From Gyrodactylus bullatarudis (lineage: Eukaryota > Platyhelminthes > Monogenea > Gyrodactylidea > Gyrodactylidae): a stretch of 64,000 nt of DNA. The first letter of the stretch is position 1, and every line of letters begins with the position of its first letter. Positions 1 to 10,719 of the stretch are shown here, one piece after another. The position numbers and the translations under genes were made by a program. The stretch covers positions 1 through 64,000 of the forward strand of contig SSNU01000156.1 in assembly GCA_012064415.1 (NCBI GenBank), read 5' to 3'. The notes under the pieces are model-generated. The model saw nothing but the letters and a program-made list of their open reading frames with translations, made no database searches and was not told the origin of the DNA.

Positions 1-980
1 ACCGAGTCCCCCCTAAAATTAGATTCAGAAAATGAAAATTTAACTAAGATCAAGATAAACAAGGGATAAAAAATTTGCACAATCCTTGAAAAAAATGAAA
101 AAGCAATCCTTTTTAAAAAAGGCAAAAGAAAGGCAAGCCTCCTCGAAATAGGCAAAAAAGGCAAACTTATTTCTCTTATTAATAGGTTTAGAAATAAAAG
201 GACTAAATTTTTAATATTTTCAAAGTATTTTAGACTCACTCTCAAAAAAGGCATTTTGGTCGCCCTAATTAGTACTGTCGGGCTGTTTTGTTTTTAGTGA
301 TTTATCATAGCAGAGGTCTTTTTACTAGGGGTTCGCTTGCTGCCTCAGTCAGTTTTATCTCAAACGGAATAAAGATATTCTGATTCAGAATTTCTGAATC
401 AAGGCTATTTTAATAGATGAATCATCTAAGATGATCCATCTGCCTTGTGCTTCTAATTTATTTCTCTTTATTCGTTCGTTTTTCTTAAACTCAAGTATGT
501 CAACCATGTATTTTAAATTTTGCAAATCGCAATTGAAATTTTGAATTAACTCCAACTATTTTCAATGAATTTTTATACTGCAATCAATGCTGAGCCGTTA
601 TATTGATATAGTCAATTTATATTTATTTAAAAATTTATCATCATCGGTAAAGGGATATAAAAATATATTTTCAAGTGGTTGATGTCATATTTCTAGGGAA
701 TCTGTTTCTATAGTCCAACACATAAGTAATAAATTTGAATAATAAAATTCAGTAATCTTATGTATGCATCATATTTTATGGATAAGCATACTTTAAAGTA
801 AATGAGGTGGGTTTTTTCATTAATCAAAAACATTTTCAATAACAAAAATTAAGAGCGTAGATCTTCAAAAGGGATATTTATATCGGATTTTGGGATATGA
901 GGGGAGGGGAAGGTATTATTCAAGAGCTATTCAAATCAGTATTTCAATAAAAAACTGTCTAATAATAAGGCAGAAGCCAA
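1..980. other. flank downstream of the carrier gene
   Basis: There is no coding sequence on either strand. The 3'UTR of the carrier should run down from 980. A GGTTCGCTTGCTGCCT stretch near 329-345 recalls the inverted repeat at 9975-10268. Nothing else stands out. Confidence 0.4.
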
Positions 981-3900
981 TTATGAAGAAGGCTTAACGA
1001 GGCCTAGTTGGTGAAAGGCAAAAACAAAGCCCTCGTAGGCCGTGATCACAATTACTTGATTGGGTACTTGGCGAACATAATGTGTAGATAGTCCTCGATA
1101 AAGGGCAGAAAATCCTTCCTCGCGATAAATTGTGTTTAGGGTTGTAAAGAAGCCTCTGAATTCTCCGGTATTCTCACGAAGTCTTGTCCGGACTACTTCT
1201 AAAATTAGAAAGAAATTGAGTTTCTACAAAAGGTAATCAAGAAAATGCAAAAATGGAAAACTTTATTTTTCACGTAATATCAGATAAGGCTTTAATAAAA
1301 GACAGTGTCAATCCCCCTAAAATTTAATTCAATTTTTCTTCCTACTACGAATCAAGGAAAATGTTGATTTTTCGCATTACTAAACGATTAGTTTTTACTT
1401 TTATTCGAAAACTATAATTTTTAGCAATTAGAATGTTTGTGATATTATCGTGACTCAAAAATTGAATAATAAATGCTACCTTTTAATTTTTAAAGAAAAA
1501 GATCATATTAGATACGTATAAGAATGAGAGGAAAATTTAAATTATTCATGTTCTATCTGCATGTAGAGCAAAAAATCAATATTAAATTATGTATATGATA
1601 ATATATACAATGATTATTATATAACCCTTCTAGAGACGATAAGAAAACCAATCGTGAATAAAACTCAAAATTAATGTTGGTTGATATGAAGTTGGGAATC
1701 TATGATTTTTAAAGAAATCTCGATATTTTCATCAAGAATTCAAATTTGTTAAAGATTTTCTGGAATCCTACTCATGCTGCCCTCTTTTACCATTTGAAGA
1801 AAAAAAACTGAAAAAAATTCATTTTTATGAAAAATATGGTCATTTATCAAATTCCCATTTGGCGCCAAAATCCCATTTTTTCGAACTTTGAGCTGAAAAT
1901 TTTTGTTGATTTGGAGTGAGAGGCTGATCTAAGAAGTTATTTCAGGATCAAGGTTAGACAAGAAAATCAATTCAACTGAATCTGATCTAATGCTTAACCT
2001 TATTATTGTTTGGGAGCGGAATTTCGTTTTGTTGATCATTTTCACTACTTGAAAATCAATTAAATTTCGATAATTCAAAATCTCTCGAAAATGGGTAAAC
2101 TATCGGTAACTTGAGGGTGCTAGTCAGCCTTCTTGTCTAATCTTAATCCTAAAAAAACTCTTTCAATCAGCCTCCCACTTTCAAATCAACAAATATTTTC
2201 AGCTCAAAGTTCGAAAAAATGGGATTTTGGCGCCAAATGGGAATTTGATAAATGACCATATTTTTCATAAAAATGAATCTTTTTCAGTTTTTTTTTCTTC
2301 AAATGGTAAAAGGGGGCAGCATGAGTAGGATTCCAGAAAATCTTTAACAAATTTGAATTCTTGATGAAAATATCGAGATTTCTTTAAAAATCATAGATTC
2401 CCAACTTCATATCAATTAGCTTTAGTATAAAATAATTTTAAATGAGATTCTAATGTGATTCTTTCGGTCTTTTCTAATGAAGAAGAGTTTCTGGTAATTG
2501 AGTAGAATAAGTGTAGAAAAATTTTCCCTGCCCCAAAATTTTTCCAAAAAGGTGCGTCTTGCGTACCTATTTGCATGTCAGTCACATATTCCTTCTCTAT
2601 CCCTCTTTGTTTGATGATGTAAGCCCCTCATTATTAACCCTAAGAAATTAATAAAAACAACATTTTCAAATCTAAATATCTTTGGTTAGAAGAAAAATAT
2701 TTGAACATTTCAAAATGCTATCAGTATTAGAAAATTACGCTCTTTAAGATGATCTAAGTTGCAGAATTATATGTTGAATAATAAGCGAGATAGAATATGA
2801 ACATTATATTGAAAATGGAATACAGTACTATATTTTCCAAAATTTACAAGCATCTAACAGTTACCATTTGTTTCTGAAAAGAGATGAGCTTCTGGGGGGA
2901 ACACTTGTTACTAGGATCAAATAACTATGTAAATTTTGTTTTAAACAAAGATAGTTGAAACTTATTAATCGAGTAAATCAAAATTATATTATTATTATTC
3001 TCGAAGCATCATCACTAGAGCCTCAAAAAGTATTAAAATGCTTATTTTAACCAGCTATTCCCTCTGTCATGAAAACCATTTGAGACTAATAATTTTTCTG
3101 CTATGTCATCAGGGTTCAAAGTTATAAGGTCTTAAAATGTATTATTTTGAAGATAAGGTATTAAAATAATACTTTATAAAACCATTTTATTTCATCCATA
3201 TCAATGAACTCAAGCCTCATTTTTGAGGTAGAGAGATGATTTTCATTTTCCAACAATTTGCTAAACTCAAAAATATTCTTGGAGATAGTAATTTGGATAT
3301 TATCTCGATGTTTTAGATTAATTTAAACATTAATTTGTGTTTCAAATTTTTATTGTTTACTTATAAGTAAGTTTACTTATAATTATAAGTAGTTCATGTA
3401 AGATATTAGTTGTGAATTAGCGATAAATTATTTAAATAATATCTTAAAATCGAAAAATAACACTTCAAATTTTTTAGATCTTAAAAAATTATTTTTAGAT
3501 ATTATTTTTTGAGGCTCTAATCATCACAAACAATGAAAATATTAAAATGCAAGCTGATAAGAAACACCAAAAATCTCCAATAAATAGCAACGATTGAGAG
3601 AAAAGTGAAAAAGAAAGAAGAAGAATCTTGCAAGAATATCGTATGCTTTGAGAAGAAGATGGAATAACTAGGGTTTGCAATTAGAGAAATGATTGCAAGT
3701 ATTTTGTAAGATTCATTTATGTCATTTCAAAGTATTTAACCATCTTTGAGAAAATTTCGCTTTAAATCAAGATTGTCAGAAAGGCTGTTTTTCAAAGATT
3801 ATTCAAGCATTAATAATTCTTGTAAAAGTTTTATTTTTAATAAATTGGATAGAAAATAGTCCAATTAGCGGAAAGCAATATTTTTTTCTGGCTGAACAGA

Positions 3901-6565
3901 ATCGCGTTATTTGGAATTGATTTATGCTAATAAAATTTGAGTATTTTTTTGTATTTTCAACATGGCCAAGAGTCTGTACTAGGGTAGGGTGGAATTTTCA
4001 ACCTCGTTTTTGTGTTAATTTTTCTGATGGAACTTTCAATTTTAGGCATTATTATTTTTTATCATGTCCGTGTGATATTGGTCAATACCATAATGCTTTA
4101 AGAATATGCAAACATGATCTGAGTACTAAAGTAAGTACTCTCGTGAGTTGTTTGGAGGAGAAAATTTTTCACCAAAGCCAAGATTTTGTACTACAGAACT
4201 GGAAAATCTGAGATTCGAGTATAATATCATCTCTAAAAATGAATGATTAGAGAAATATTCGCACGTAAAAATTACAAAAACAAAATCAAGAAACATTATT
4301 TACACATGAACATTAATATTTTCAAGAGCCAATCGTCACTTAATTTCAGTTGTTGGTTTCATATGAAGCTTAATTGATCCAATTTTGATAAATAATAAAA
4401 ATCAAGGTCATTTATGATTGAAGTAAGCCAGAAAGAGATATTTTTCTAATCAATACCCCTAGTTGTACCATTTGGACAAACCTAAAGGATTTTTAAGAGT
4501 AAAAGTCAACAGGAAAATTGTCTTGATCCATGATGGAATCTGAAATCTTCAATTAACCCTTTAAGACCCAGCGAGTCAAATATGGGACAGGTTACTTTCT
4601 CAAGCCATTATTCTGTTTTAAAGAAACTGAGATGAATTTATTGGCCACTTTTCTGAAAGAAGAACTAATATTCTTTCGAATGAACTATGATTTATAAAGC
4701 TAAAATACTTCATTGAGAAGTTATGACTATTTAAAAATGACTCATTTTTTAAAAAGTATAAAAAATATAAAAGAGCGTTTTTTTGAAAAAAACACTTATA
4801 GAGATCGAAGAGAAAAAAGAAACTTTTATCGATAAACCATACCCGTAGAATTCAAATATGTTATCATCTTTATGTCATCTCTAGAAACAAAAAAGTTGGC
4901 CATTTTTAAAGTCTAAAAATGGTCATTTTTAGGGACAATATCTTCTAAACTAAAGGTTGGTTTTTGAAAAAATTTTCAATTTCAGCGATGTACCTTGGAA
5001 AAAATTCTCTGGTCTTACTACTAAGGTCTTACTAAAGGTAGATTTAATTGGAATACAAGTTCAAAGCCTCTTCTAATTAAAATGATTTGAATTTATCCTA
5101 TTCTAAGAGGTGATAAGAAAAATAAAGACTCACCATGTGGATATGCCGAAGTGATGGCAATAACCTTTGAGAACATACTGGCAGCACAGCAGACTAGCAT
5201 ATCAATGGTGGACTGTAACTTTGAACCACCAATACTTCCCTTCAAATTGGAGTTGACAAGTTCCAATCTTTCGTTGAGGGATTTTTTCAATGTTTCAATT
5301 TCCTTCCTCGTAAAGTCTATTTCAGATTTAATTCGACCAAGTTCCTTTTGAGCAGCATGTGTATTGATTAGTTCAATTTCCACAACAGAAATACCATTTT
5401 CTCGCATTTTCTTTTGCATATCTGACTTGAGATTAGCATTCGACTTGTTTGGAGATGGAAGAGGCCACCACCATTTGGAGCTAAGATTTTCAATAGAAAG
5501 GAGGTAGGTGATATCTTCAAGTCGACGATATTCTTCCTCTAATTTCTTCAAGTAAGCTTCATGACGCTTTTGTTCAACATTGAGATTATCGAATTCTCTA
5601 CGTCTACGATATGAGAGTAGTCGAGATTTAACTTCTTCATAAATCATGTAATTAATAGCAGTCTCAAGACTGCCAATGTATGAAGCACTAATACCACGAT
5701 AGAAACCTTGGATTCCATCTGTTTTTAATGTTGATTGTACAATCGTTTTAATTGTAGCCTGGCTGCCAGATAATTGGAGTTTTGTTTTAACAAACCAGAT
5801 AGGACTTGTTATTGTTGATCCAGTTATACTGGCCAGCATAGCAGATAACAGGAATATTTTTTGTGAACCTTCTTCAAAGTATTGACTAAAGAATTCTTGT
5901 CCTGAATGATATATACTAAAATAAACAGCTCTGAAAGAGAAAAATATAATCAAATCTCATAAAATACAATTTTTTTCATTCAAATACATTTGATCCAAAA
6001 TTCTAAAGCTGAATGAATGAACTTTAGTTATCAATTATAACTTGTAAATTGTTATTGATTTCATATACATTGATATTACTTCCGGTATATTTTTTAAAGT
6101 TAGGAAATGCAAAAACTCAATGTTATAATGAAATAAGCTAGCCCTATAAAATGGTCTGAATACAGTTTAATACTGTTTTAAAACAATTTTGAAAGTTATA
6201 ACTTATAATTTATCATTGGAGGAATAGATTTTAGGTAAAACTAACCTTGAAGGCAAAACTCCAAAAATTGTAGGGACGAGCCCTTTGTAAAGAGCCTTAA
6301 CGCCTTCATTCTTGTATATTTCTTTCATACCTCTCATCCAAATAGGTCTCATGATTTTACTGAGCATTTTTGGATTTGTGGTATTTATATCATTCAATAA
6401 CAATTTGGATCCTTTGGAGGACTGAAGTCTTACTTTAACAACTTCTAGTGGACATGTTAAAATAGCTCCTACAGTGCCTCCAAGACTAAGTGCCGATGAG
6501 AAAAGGTAACCTACGCTCCAGATATAGTATGACACACAGTCTCTTCTAGCATGAGTGAATGACAT
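981..6565 (-). CDS. SLC25A36: mitochondrial pyrimidine nucleotide carrier, SLC25A33/36-like
   Basis: Exons on the minus strand are 6246-6565, 5134-5930 and 981-1198, with introns 5931-6245 and 1199-5133 (GT-AG, phases 2 and 1). They join to 444 residues. This family moves pyrimidine nucleotides across the mitochondrial inner membrane. All three mitochondrial-carrier signatures are present: PLEVVKVRLQ, PIWFVKTKLQ and PHEVVRTRL. The GGTVGAILTCPLEVVK start and IAYPH-type third repeat are those of SLC25A33/36. The usual length is about 310. The excess is an extra segment of roughly 110 residues (about 214-340), rich in K, E and R and coiled-coil-like, between transmembrane helices 4 and 5, a loop expected to face the intermembrane space. 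The start is the first in-frame Met before the first repeat. The last intron holds a 740-bp palindromic repeat and a hAT MITE. Choosing between SLC25A33 and SLC25A36 is not possible here. Confidence 0.9.
1677..2416. repeat. palindromic fold-back element, family A (full copy)
   Basis: Two arms of about 240 bp (1677-1914 and 2178-2416) are nearly perfect reverse complements. They begin TTGATATGAAGTTGGGAATC and contain the TTTGGCGCCAAAAT block. The inner part is a weaker inverted repeat. No ORF is present. It lies in the carrier gene's last intron. The same family recurs at 10720-11030, 25720-25880, 26447-26620, 30664-31282, 46370-46790, 49737-50035, 54510-54780 and 59130-59480. Confidence 0.85.
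3016..3519. mobile_element. non-autonomous hAT element (MITE), TSD ATCATCAC
   Basis: The ends are inverted: TAGAGCCTCAAAAAGT on the left and the complement of TAGAGCCTCAAAAAATA on the right. Exact 8-bp direct repeats ATCATCAC flank it at 3008-3015 and 3520-3527, the hAT target-site length. The 504 bp contain no credible ORF. Its ends match those of the element at 18363-19128. It sits in the last intron of the mitochondrial carrier gene. Confidence 0.85.
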
Positions 6566-6798
6566 ATGTACAAAATAAAAAAAGGAAAGGATTATTTTGA
6601 GCTAATTTTTTGCTGAACGAAAAATATTCTCCAATTCTACATATTATTCACATTTGATGATGTTGAATTCAATTATGAGACAAAATAAGAACAAAACATC
6701 ACGTGAATTCGTTTCAATACAACACATCCTAGACTTTAAATAATTCACAAATTTGAAAATTTTGATATTTCAGACTGATCAACTATTAATTATACTAA
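6566..6798. promoter_or_regulatory. bidirectional promoter region, carrier / DNAJC19
   Basis: Only 233 bp separate the start codons of two divergent genes, the SLC25A36-like carrier (minus) and DNAJC19 (plus). Both products work in the mitochondrial inner membrane. The stretch is AT-rich, holds no repeat copy or other coding sequence, and must contain both 5' ends. No defined core element such as a clear TATA box stands out, so the boundaries are those of the coding regions. Confidence 0.55.
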
Positions 6799-7180
6799 AT
6801 GGTATTTCATTTGTTAATTAAATTCTAGTCTTCGGCTATTGTGATTGGATTAGGCCTTATGGCTATTGGTGTAGGAGGGCGTGTTCTTTTGAAGCAGGGA
6901 AATAAAATAAATATTGTCGGATCTGTAAGTATAAAAAAAATCCTGTAGAAAATTAACCATCTTATTTCTCCAGATCGGATCCAAGTATTACAAAGGAGGA
7001 TTCGAACCTAAAATGTCGAGGAGAGAAGCATCTCTTATTCTTGGCGTCAGTCAATCAGCTAATACTCAAAGAATTAAGGAAGCTCATAAAAGAATAATGC
7101 TACTCAATCATCCAGATCGTGGCGGATCTCCTTACTTGGCTGCAAAAATCAACGAAGCCAAAGATTTTCTTGAAAAATAA
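6799..7180 (+). CDS. DNAJC19: mitochondrial import J-protein DNAJC19/TIM14 (PAM18)
   Basis: Exons are 6799-6801 (the ATG alone), 6829-6924 and 6974-7180, giving 101 residues; human DNAJC19 has about 116. TIM14/Pam18 is the J-protein of the inner-membrane import motor that stimulates mitochondrial Hsp70. The N-terminus is one hydrophobic helix (about 4-20). It is followed by the family's [20 protein letters not shown] and a J-domain with the HPD motif in [19 protein letters not shown]. The first intron would be only 27 nt (6802-6828). Without splicing, the ATG frame meets a stop at once, and an upstream ATG that fits is not seen. A later in-frame Met at 6859 is a weaker alternative start. The second intron is 49 nt. 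NME7 begins 146 bp downstream on the same strand. Confidence 0.88.
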
Positions 7181-7248
7181 TCAGGTATTTCATATTTGTA
7201 GAATTCTAGACTTTGAATATTCTTAATACGTTGTATTAAAACAATATT

Positions 7249-7274
7249 AATAAAAAAAGATTTTTCTATTTTAG
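7249..7274 (+). promoter_or_regulatory. poly(A) signal followed by orphan splice acceptor between DNAJC19 and NME7
   Basis: An AATAAA hexamer at 7249-7254 lies 69 bp past the DNAJC19 stop. It is followed at once by a pyrimidine tract ending TTTTAG (7261-7274), 52 nt before the NME7 start. No donor pairs with it within the intercistronic gap. Poly(A) signal then acceptor then next ATG in 146 bp is what a spliced-leader operon junction looks like. It could equally be the 3' end of an ordinary 5'UTR intron. Confidence 0.4.
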
Positions 7275-7326
7275 TAACATTGTGTAAATTTTTGATTTTG
7301 TCAACAAAATCTCTGAGAGATTAACT

Positions 7327-10300
7327 ATGGATAATGAAATAGTAACCAAAAATTATTCTTTCATTGTCGAATGGCAAGATGAAATTAATAGGCTGACAAA
7401 ATTTTTCATACTTAACTACTTTGCCGGCTATGAACAGATAGAGATGGTAAATTTTTTTCAATCATTTCAACTTCTTTAATCAGATTAATCTCCAGACGCG
7501 AAAAGTTTTTCTCAGGCGTTCAAAGCATGAAACAATTTCTCTAAACGATTTGATCCCCGGCAATACAATAAAAGTTTTCTCCAGGAACCTTCTTATCAAA
7601 GACTATGCTAATAATACGACTAGAGATTATTTCATTAATAGACGCAGTATAATTTTCCTTTCTCCGAGGAAAAAATTTGAAGATTTAATTGATGTCCTTG
7701 AAAGTTATGAGAATCGAATGCAAAACATGAAAATTTCTCTCTTATCAAAGGATAACCTCACTTTTCTTAATGAGAAAATATTACAACTCGATCAAAACAG
7801 TAAGAAACTTGAATCTATTGCAATCGAAAATACTGTAATAATTATTGAGTTCATCGGTCTCATCTCAAAGGATTATCTAGACTCAAAGTTTCAAGACTCT
7901 TATTCCCTTGTGAGGTATTTCGATCAGAAAGACTACTCCATTCTATCAAGTTACATTTTTGATTCGAATCAATTAAAGTCGAAACTTTCAGTTGACTTAT
8001 CCAAAGATGATTTCAACTCTGATGACAACTGCCTGTTGATTGTGAAACCTGATATTATTAAGAATAAGCGTGTTGGTGTTTCACTAAAGTTTCTCAGACA
8101 AAAACTCAACAATCTTAATTTGGATATAAGTGGGGGCAGGACTTTTGTCCTAAACGAAGTTGATGCAAGAGAATTTCTTGAAATTTACGACGGTGTTATC
8201 GATGACTTTGAGAAGGTCGTTGAATCAATCTCGAATAATAAAATCATCGTTTTGGAAATATCCAGAAAGAAAACCGACAAGAATAGCAAAGAATTACCTG
8301 TAGCCACAATTGTTAGAAACATTACGGGTCCAATTAACCCTGTGAGTTTACACATTTTCAAGGAAAATATGAAATTCAATAAGAATTCTGTATTTAAAGC
8401 TCTATTAAATCTTGTTTTTGTAATACTTTTAAATAATAATGTTTCACATTGCTTGCAAATTGCATTACCTTATCTGAAGTTAGAGAGTTTTTGGCTTCCT
8501 CTGCAATCTCTTTGAGTCTTCTCATACGATATTCAGCAACGGGAATGCCATCATTTCCTGTTTGGTAGTTGAGGCTTTCTAGAGCTTCTTTTATGCTCTT
8601 CTGGAAAAGACTCCAGACCCCTTCAAATGGATTCAGTAGATGTGAATTGGGAGTTAATCTTAGAATTTCAACATTTTCTGACGCCAGATTCTCAATCGTG
8701 TTGTATACTCTGTCATTAGTACATACGAGGGTTATCGAGAAGAGACCTTGCGCCCTGGATATTTCGATGAGATCTTTCACCCATTCAATGTAGTCGTTCA
8801 TTTTGAAAGATCCCCTTTTTGTTCTCAGATCAACGATTGAGGCTTGACTCATTGCTCCTACACAGTGTAAATTTGATCCTTTACAGGTTGTATTGATAAT
8901 TTGACATTTTTGGCCAATTTTTGATCTACCACACTTGTTCTTTGTGAACAAATTCAAGTTTTTCTCATCTATCCAAATGATGTTTCTATCTTGAGATTCT
9001 GACACCAACAGGTTCTGTACGAACAAGACTCTAGCATCTTTGTTCTCTGGACGATTCATCATCACCTTAGACATTGGCTTGAGAGACAACAAATGACCAT
9101 CTAGCCAGTTCCTAATTGTCGAAATGGATACACAAATGTCATGCTTCTGTCTAACAATTTCTTGGCAGTCTTTCAGACTAGCCTGTGGAAAATTCTCAAT
9201 GTGGTCAATTACATTTTGTAGGACTTCTGGTGTCTTCTTGACATTATTCCTTCCACCTCGGGGTAAACTCTCTCTCGGATTTCTAATCCATTTGTAAGCT
9301 GTTGAATATGGCACTCCCATGTGCTTAATGAATTGAGACCAATCTTCACCCCTTTGATGTAAATCAATGACTCTTTTTCGTATATCCTGACTATGCTGCT
9401 TTCTTTCCATGATGAAATGAATAAGTGAATATTGTAAAGCACACTAAACTGATATAATATACATCCCATTGCTGACCAATCAAAACACTAATTTATTCTT
9501 ATTCGATTTTATGAAAAAGAATTCCTTAACTTCCTTATTGAATTTCATATCTTATTTCTTAATGCACTGTCTAGTACTATTCATATATATACATATATGT
9601 ATTCCTTTATGAATTTCTTATTGAATTGTATAAAATATATCCATATACCATTCCTTATTGAATTTCATGTCTTGTTTCTTAATGCACTGTGAAATTTATA
9701 CCTAGTATGTATTACTATACGTATTATAGCTTCCATTTTCAAATCAATTACAAGGATTAATTCACCTTAAAGGGTTGCTGTATCTGCTTTAAATTCCATC
9801 AATTTTTGTAGCTTCCTTTTCCTCGAGTCTGAAGAATGCCTGTTTGATCACCAAACTGTGACTTTGTGACTGAAAATTGTGTAAAATACTCCCGCCTTGA
9901 GCATTTGGGGATGAAATAAGTTATTGAATTATAATTTTGAACAAAGTAGTTCTTCAGGGAGCTGTTCGGCATAGATTGACTATAACGTTGTTCGCTTGCT
10001 ACCTGACTATGTTGTCTTCTGGCTTGTATTGGTCTATCTGTAGTAAAATAAAGGGGAGAGAAAGGTTTAGTATTTCTTAAATAATGAGGATTATACAAAT
10101 TATAGTAATCAGTGAATTATTAGAGTAATAACTCTGATAATATAATTCATCACTTGAAGGAAAATTAAGATTAGAATAAAAAACATTTAGATTACCCTGA
10201 TAACCTCCTACATTGTAGGGCCTACAACATAGCCAGGTAGCAAGCGAACAACGCTATAGTCAAGTTATTGAATTGTTGGAATAAAATTTAGAGAAATTTT

Positions 10301-10621
10301 TCATTTTTGCAAGTAATCGAGCCATCGGAAATTTAACATTTTCTTTAAAATGGCGGGTTATTTTGATTTTGTTTTTGTGGCTAAATTCCTGATTATCCAG
10401 AGAAAAATATAGGCGTTTTGTTGTAAAAATAGTGAATTTTAGTGTCAATTCTCTTCATCTCAAATTTTTCTTGAATTTTCTTGCAGGATATTGGAAAAAA
10501 ATTGAAAACCGACAGCCTCAGATCTCTCTTTGGCGTTGATCGAATCAATAACGGCTTCCATTGTACAGATCTTGAATCTGATGCTCCTCGAGATGTAAGT
10601 TTATTTTTGAAGAATAAATAG
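7327..10621 (+). CDS. NME7: NME7-like nucleoside diphosphate kinase homologue
   Basis: Exons are 7327-7446, 7484-8341 and 10487-10621, giving 370 residues; human NME7 has 376. NME7 is a cilium/gamma-tubulin-associated member of the NDPK family. Residues 1-100 match its DM10 domain, with an FLRRSK..SLNDLIPGNTIKVFSRNL segment that aligns without gaps across the 37-nt first intron. The first NDPK domain (about 110-215) has lost the KPDA motif and the active-site histidine. The second (about 220-360) keeps LLIVKPD and, in exon 3, LRSLFGVDRINNGFHCTD with the catalytic His near 351. The C-terminus DVSLFLKNK matches the family end, so the GT inside that last exon is not used. Intron 2 (8342-10486) hosts an IS630/Tc1-like element. 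Close spacing behind DNAJC19 suggests co-transcription. Confidence 0.85.
8369..9571 (-). mobile_element. IS630/Tc1-like DNA transposon in NME7 intron 2
   Basis: The element surrounds a transposase ORF read on the minus strand. The right end carries an inverted copy (9524-9556) of the left-flank motif ATGAAATTCAATAAG (8369-8383). It continues to 9571 and finishes ACAGTGCATTAAG when read outward-in, a Tc1-type CAGTG end. The left end appears truncated because that outer part is missing. A second copy of the 40-bp right end lies at 9652-9690, separated by about 80 bp of AT-rich filler, so the right side has two terminal repeats. The limits are approximate. Confidence 0.6.
8394..9410 (-). CDS. 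IS630/Tc1-mariner superfamily transposase, probably inactive
   Basis: An uninterrupted 338-residue ORF runs antisense to NME7 within its intron. Residues 1-50 form a helix-turn-helix (VIDLHQRGEDW...VPYSTAYKWIRN). A second DNA-binding helix set reaches about 105. The DDE core follows: IIWIDEKN with Asp148, then VCTNDRVYN, then NSHLLNPFEGVWSLF with Glu263. In related enzymes the middle motif reads V-x-D-N-x-x-x-H, so the second catalytic Asp appears replaced by Thr231, which would make the enzyme inactive despite an open frame. The C-terminal tail NVKHYYLKVL is typical of the family. Confidence 0.75.
   Translation of the reverse strand: MERKQHSQDIRKRVIDLHQRGEDWSQFIKHMGVPYSTAYKWIRNPRESLPRGGRNNVKKTPEVLQNVIDHIENFPQASLKDCQEIVRQKHDICVSISTIRNWLDGHLLSLKPMSKVMMNRPENKDARVLFVQNLLVSESQDRNIIWIDEKNLNLFTKNKCGRSKIGQKCQIINTTCKGSNLHCVGAMSQASIVDLRTKRGSFKMNDYIEWVKDLIEISRAQGLFSITLVCTNDRVYNTIENLASENVEILRLTPNSHLLNPFEGVWSLFQKSIKEALESLNYQTGNDGIPVAEYRMRRLKEIAEEAKNSLTSDKVMQFASNVKHYYLKVLQKQDLIEL
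9532..9690. repeat. duplicated 40-bp transposon end
   Basis: Two near-identical 40-bp copies (9532-9571 and 9652-9690) share TTCCTTATTGAATTTCAT and end in TTCTTAATGCACTGT, differing at two positions. A weaker third copy lies between them near 9615-9635. They correspond to the right terminal repeat of the neighbouring IS630/Tc1-like element. Confidence 0.6.
9975..10268. repeat. inverted repeat pair in NME7 intron 2
   Basis: 9975-10014 and 10229-10268 are inverted copies of about 37 bp sharing GTTGTTCGCTTGCTACCTG, with only two or three differences. They enclose about 215 bp without coding capacity. This is probably a short non-autonomous element. A related GGTTCGCTTGCTGCCT segment occurs near 329-345. 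Confidence 0.5.
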
Positions 10622-10719
10622 CAAAACCATTCAGCAATAAACCAGCAATCTATGGAGCTCTTAGCGATTAACTTAATTTCCAAAGTCAGGTAGATAAAGC
10701 TAGCTGAAATGGAGTTGAT

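Noticed and set aside
3924..4211. 95-codon plus-strand frame in the carrier intron
   Set aside because: No recognisable motif or splice context. Part of it overlaps a relic (near 3980-4010) of the TAGGCTAGG MITE end, so it is repeat DNA.
6859..7180. DNAJC19 starting at the internal Met at 6859
   Set aside because: It would drop half of the conserved membrane anchor. The ATG at 6799 with a 27-nt intron keeps it and fits other ultrashort introns here.
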